From NCBI RefSeq assembly GCF_018131225.1, contig NZ_JAFCMM010000008.1, positions 1 through 64,000 on the forward strand: DNA of 64,000 nt. The letters run 5' to 3'. Positions 61,853 through 64,000 of this stretch are shown piece after piece. The notes below the pieces were generated by a model, which worked only from the letters and a program-made list of their open reading frames with translations, had not been told where the DNA came from and searched no databases. Position 1 is the stretch's first letter, and every line of letters begins with the position of its first letter. This DNA is from Bradyrhizobium sp. U87765 SZCCT0048 (lineage in GTDB: Bacteria; Pseudomonadota; Alphaproteobacteria; Rhizobiales; Xanthobacteraceae). The translations under genes and the position numbers were made by a program.

Positions 61853-63157
61853 CTAAATCCTCTCCAGGACCCATCCCTGCCAATCTCCGAGGTGCACCCT
61901 GGCTTGTGCGCCGTCTATACGGAGAATTGCATCGCAGTCGTACGATGGTTGATAGAGTTTGGGCGCATGCGGATTTCTCTCGTCGAAGACGTGAATCCGG
62001 TAGCTATGCGATCCCTCGACCAGGATCTTACGTCCAACCTTAAGAATCAGAAGGGAAGTATTCGACCGCCTGCCACCAACAATCTGACGACCGAACGGAA
62101 TCGGCTTGTTCGCAGATCTTTCGTTGGCCAACCGAGCCCCATCGTCACTAAACGCAACCCACGCAGCATCAATCCGCTTCTGATTGTATAAGCCAAGCCA
62201 GAATTTTTCGCGTGGCGCCCACATATGACTGTCCTCAACCGCGGACACGATCTCGAGGAAGAATTTGATATTCGCGCCAGTCAACCACCGAAGCAGGATC
62301 GACAAAAGCTCTTCGGATACCCCAGCCCAGCCGCTGGCATGCCGCTTCACGCGCGGATCATCATAGTATCCGACCAGCTTTGTCGTCAGATCGTGCTGAA
62401 GCGCTTCTGGAGGATCCCGATCTCGCCAGGGGGTGAGAAGCGCCTCGATGGCCGCGGCTGCGCCCGTCGCACGTGGTGACTGCCCCTCGGGCTTCAGCCA
62501 ACGTAGCAATCGGTCAATTTCCGCGGGGCGATCAAGCTTTCCGGCCAAACGACGGACGAACGCGAGATGGGCGAAATCCATGATGCCTGGCGCATGGGGG
62601 CTACGGATGTTGAGGGAGCGTAGACCGTGCCAGGCATCGGGCATCTGCAGCATCAAAGCGGCAATGGCTTCTGCTCCCCTGAAGGGGTCCAACACCTGCG
62701 GAATTCCATGCACAAGGGATTGCGATCGGGCATCCAAACGCGACCGAGCACTCGTCAAAGCTCGAGCCAGGGCCACCGTGTGGGGCGCCTCAGGCTCGTA
62801 GCTCCCCAGGTAGACAGACATCATCGCAGCGAGAAAACTCTTGCTGTCGGTAGCTTCGATTTCTTCATAGTAAAAGCGCCGCAGCGACTTCAAGGCGGTT
62901 CGCGACCGGCGCTCGGGATCGAACAGGGCACGGGCGGCTGAAGCCACGAACGACATCCGAACGCCGCGCCAATCCCAGCGCTCAACCCGCCGGAGCATTT
63001 CCATGACCAGGCGCTCGCGATCGTTCTCGGGAGGATCAGCAACGACATCTGGCCAACGCGACAGGACGCGCTCTGCCGCAGCGACCAGGTCGGCTGGCAC
63101 GGCAAGATTCGGCGCCCTGTACGCGTTTGAACGGTTCAGTTTCGCAAAGAGGCTCAT
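61853..63157 (-). CDS. zorC: Zorya protein ZorC (EH-signature domain)
   Basis: This 434-residue soluble protein has many helices (LSRWPDVVADPPENDRERLVMEMLRRVERWDWRGVRMSF) and the EH-signature segment WAPREKFWLGLYNQKRIDAAWVAFSDD near 315-340. ZorC binds DNA and is thought to work between the ZorAB motor and ZorD. It overlaps zorB by 4 bases and precedes zorD by 5. Its presence, and the lack of an HNH ZorE, marks the system as type I. Confidence 0.88.
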   Translation of the reverse strand: MSLFAKLNRSNAYRAPNLAVPADLVAAAERVLSRWPDVVADPPENDRERLVMEMLRRVERWDWRGVRMSFVASAARALFDPERRSRTALKSLRRFYYEEIEATDSKSFLAAMMSVYLGSYEPEAPHTVALARALTSARSRLDARSQSLVHGIPQVLDPFRGAEAIAALMLQMPDAWHGLRSLNIRSPHAPGIMDFAHLAFVRRLAGKLDRPAEIDRLLRWLKPEGQSPRATGAAAAIEALLTPWRDRDPPEALQHDLTTKLVGYYDDPRVKRHASGWAGVSEELLSILLRWLTGANIKFFLEIVSAVEDSHMWAPREKFWLGLYNQKRIDAAWVAFSDDGARLANERSANKPIPFGRQIVGGRRSNTSLLILKVGRKILVEGSHSYRIHVFDERNPHAPKLYQPSYDCDAILRIDGAQARVHLGDWQGWVLERI

Positions 63158-64000
63158 CTCCCCTCCACGACCAGCCCCGAACGCAGGGACTTTCTGATAT
63201 TCTCAATTTCACCAGAACGGCTCGGCGTATACATGATGATACGCAGATCGATCCGACGGTTCGTGGCGCGTCCAGCCGATGTATCATTGCCGGCGACGGG
63301 CCGCATTTTTCCATAACCAGCAACCGAAAGCACCGGCTGTCCCTTGAAATTCAGGTGACCGACCAATCCTGGCTCGCGCCCTGTCATGGCGATGAATGTC
63401 GAGTTCGCACGATCTGTCGACAGGCGAAGATTGCCGATATCATCGCCAGTTGAATCTGTGTGTCCTTCGATCTGCACGGCTTCAATGATCGCTGAGCCCG
63501 TGTTACAGCCGTCAGACCAGGTGGATTTGCTGCCAAGCGTGTAGCAGGGAAGAATCGTCTCGAGCCTTGATGCGATGGCTTCGACGATAGCTTTACGTTC
63601 GGGCCGCAGCACACTCTGGGAGCTTTGGAACAAGCCATCTCCCTGGAAACGCAGTGCATCGTTCTCTTCGCTGATAACCACTTGAAGGTCTGGAAAATCG
63701 ACTTTGATCTGATCTTGAAGTTTCTGCAGAATTTTGCGTCGCTCGTTCGACGTCCTCGTCAGATATTCCTCGAGTGGATCCTTTTCGCGGAGCTTCGCCA
63801 TCAACCGCTCGACTTCTGCCTCGAGCGCAGCAATTTTGGCCTTGGCGGACACCAATTGGACCGCAATGTCATACCGTTCCCGCGCGACGCGATCATAATC
63901 GACCTTGGGAACGCTCTCCTTCGGATTGAAACGGCTGGCGAAGAACGCGAGCAAAATCATCGTAATGAAGAGGAAGCTCACCGTCATGTCCGTCATCGAT
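63154..64000 (-). CDS. zorB: Zorya protein ZorB (MotB/OmpA-like), 5' end beyond window
   Basis: The visible 280-plus residues carry one membrane helix at the edge (TDMTVSFLFITMILLAFFASRF) with an Asp in the position of the proton-carrying Asp of MotB. A coiled coil (AKIAALEAEVERLMAKLREKD) and an OmpA-like peptidoglycan-binding domain with EGHTDSTGDDIGNLRLSTDRA follow. An ATG at 63996 is in frame, but the frame stays open to the window edge. ZorB normally has a short cytosolic tail, so the true start is probably to the right of 64000. With ZorA it forms a stator-like proton channel that senses the infecting phage. zorA must be next, outside the window. Confidence 0.87.
   Translation of the reverse strand, partial: SMTDMTVSFLFITMILLAFFASRFNPKESVPKVDYDRVARERYDIAVQLVSAKAKIAALEAEVERLMAKLREKDPLEEYLTRTSNERRKILQKLQDQIKVDFPDLQVVISEENDALRFQGDGLFQSSQSVLRPERKAIVEAIASRLETILPCYTLGSKSTWSDGCNTGSAIIEAVQIEGHTDSTGDDIGNLRLSTDRANSTFIAMTGREPGLVGHLNFKGQPVLSVAGYGKMRPVAGNDTSAGRATNRRIDLRIIMYTPSRSGEIENIRKSLRSGLVVEGR

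Overview
The window is high-GC DNA from an alphaproteobacterium, most likely a Bradyrhizobium/Rhodopseudomonas-type member of the Rhizobiales. The evidence is an OmpR-type regulator of the FtcR/Rem/LafR family, the rhizobial-only motor genes motC and motE, flaF/flbT, flagellar DUF1217 and short-protein genes typical of this order, and long intergenic palindromes of the kind scattered through Bradyrhizobium chromosomes. No taxonomic marker such as rRNA is present, so the genus is inferred.

Layout. 1-1895: the 5' part of a Gly/Asn-rich autotransporter on the minus strand. 2242-4859: a small hypothetical gene, htpX and a FabH-like condensing enzyme. From 3879 to 11005 the genes look like one lipid or glycolipid locus. 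Its plus-strand arm has a FabH-like enzyme, a metallo-beta-lactamase-fold hydrolase and a PaaK/F390-synthetase-like adenylating enzyme. Its convergent minus-strand arm has an epimerase/dehydrogenase, a ceramide-glucosyltransferase-like GT21, an alpha/beta-hydrolase-like protein and a GT1 glycosyltransferase. 11309-12181 is a membrane-anchored coiled-coil protein, followed by about 1.1 kb with no convincing gene.

13274-47685 is a nearly complete flagellar cluster with no chemotaxis genes. It contains the regulator ftcR, the export gate (fliP, fliQ, fliR, flhA, flhB), ATPase parts (fliI, fliH-like, fliJ-like), MS ring (fliF), switch (fliG, fliM, fliN), rod/hook/rings (flgA, B, C, D, E, F, G, H, I, K, L, fliE, fliK, a FlgJ-like protein), stator (motA, motB, motC, motE), the flagellin regulators flaF and flbT, and one flagellin. 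Most genes are on the minus strand in three long, tightly overlapping operons (motA to flhB, flgB to fliP, fliF to the FliL-like gene). The flagellin is a separate unit with its own leader and terminator. ftcR and DUF1217-flgF-fliI run on the plus strand.

47881-64000 is a defence island placed directly after fliI. On the plus strand five overlapping genes encode a Res-like helicase-nuclease, a DUF262/HNH (GmrSD-like) protein, a large beta-class adenine methyltransferase, an ASCH-DUF4357 protein and a RelE-like/UvrD helicase fusion. I do not recognise this as a named system. Convergent to it on the minus strand are zorD, zorC and zorB of a type I Zorya system; zorB is cut by the right end and zorA must lie beyond it. 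ZorAB is related to the flagellar stator MotAB, which is present in the same window.
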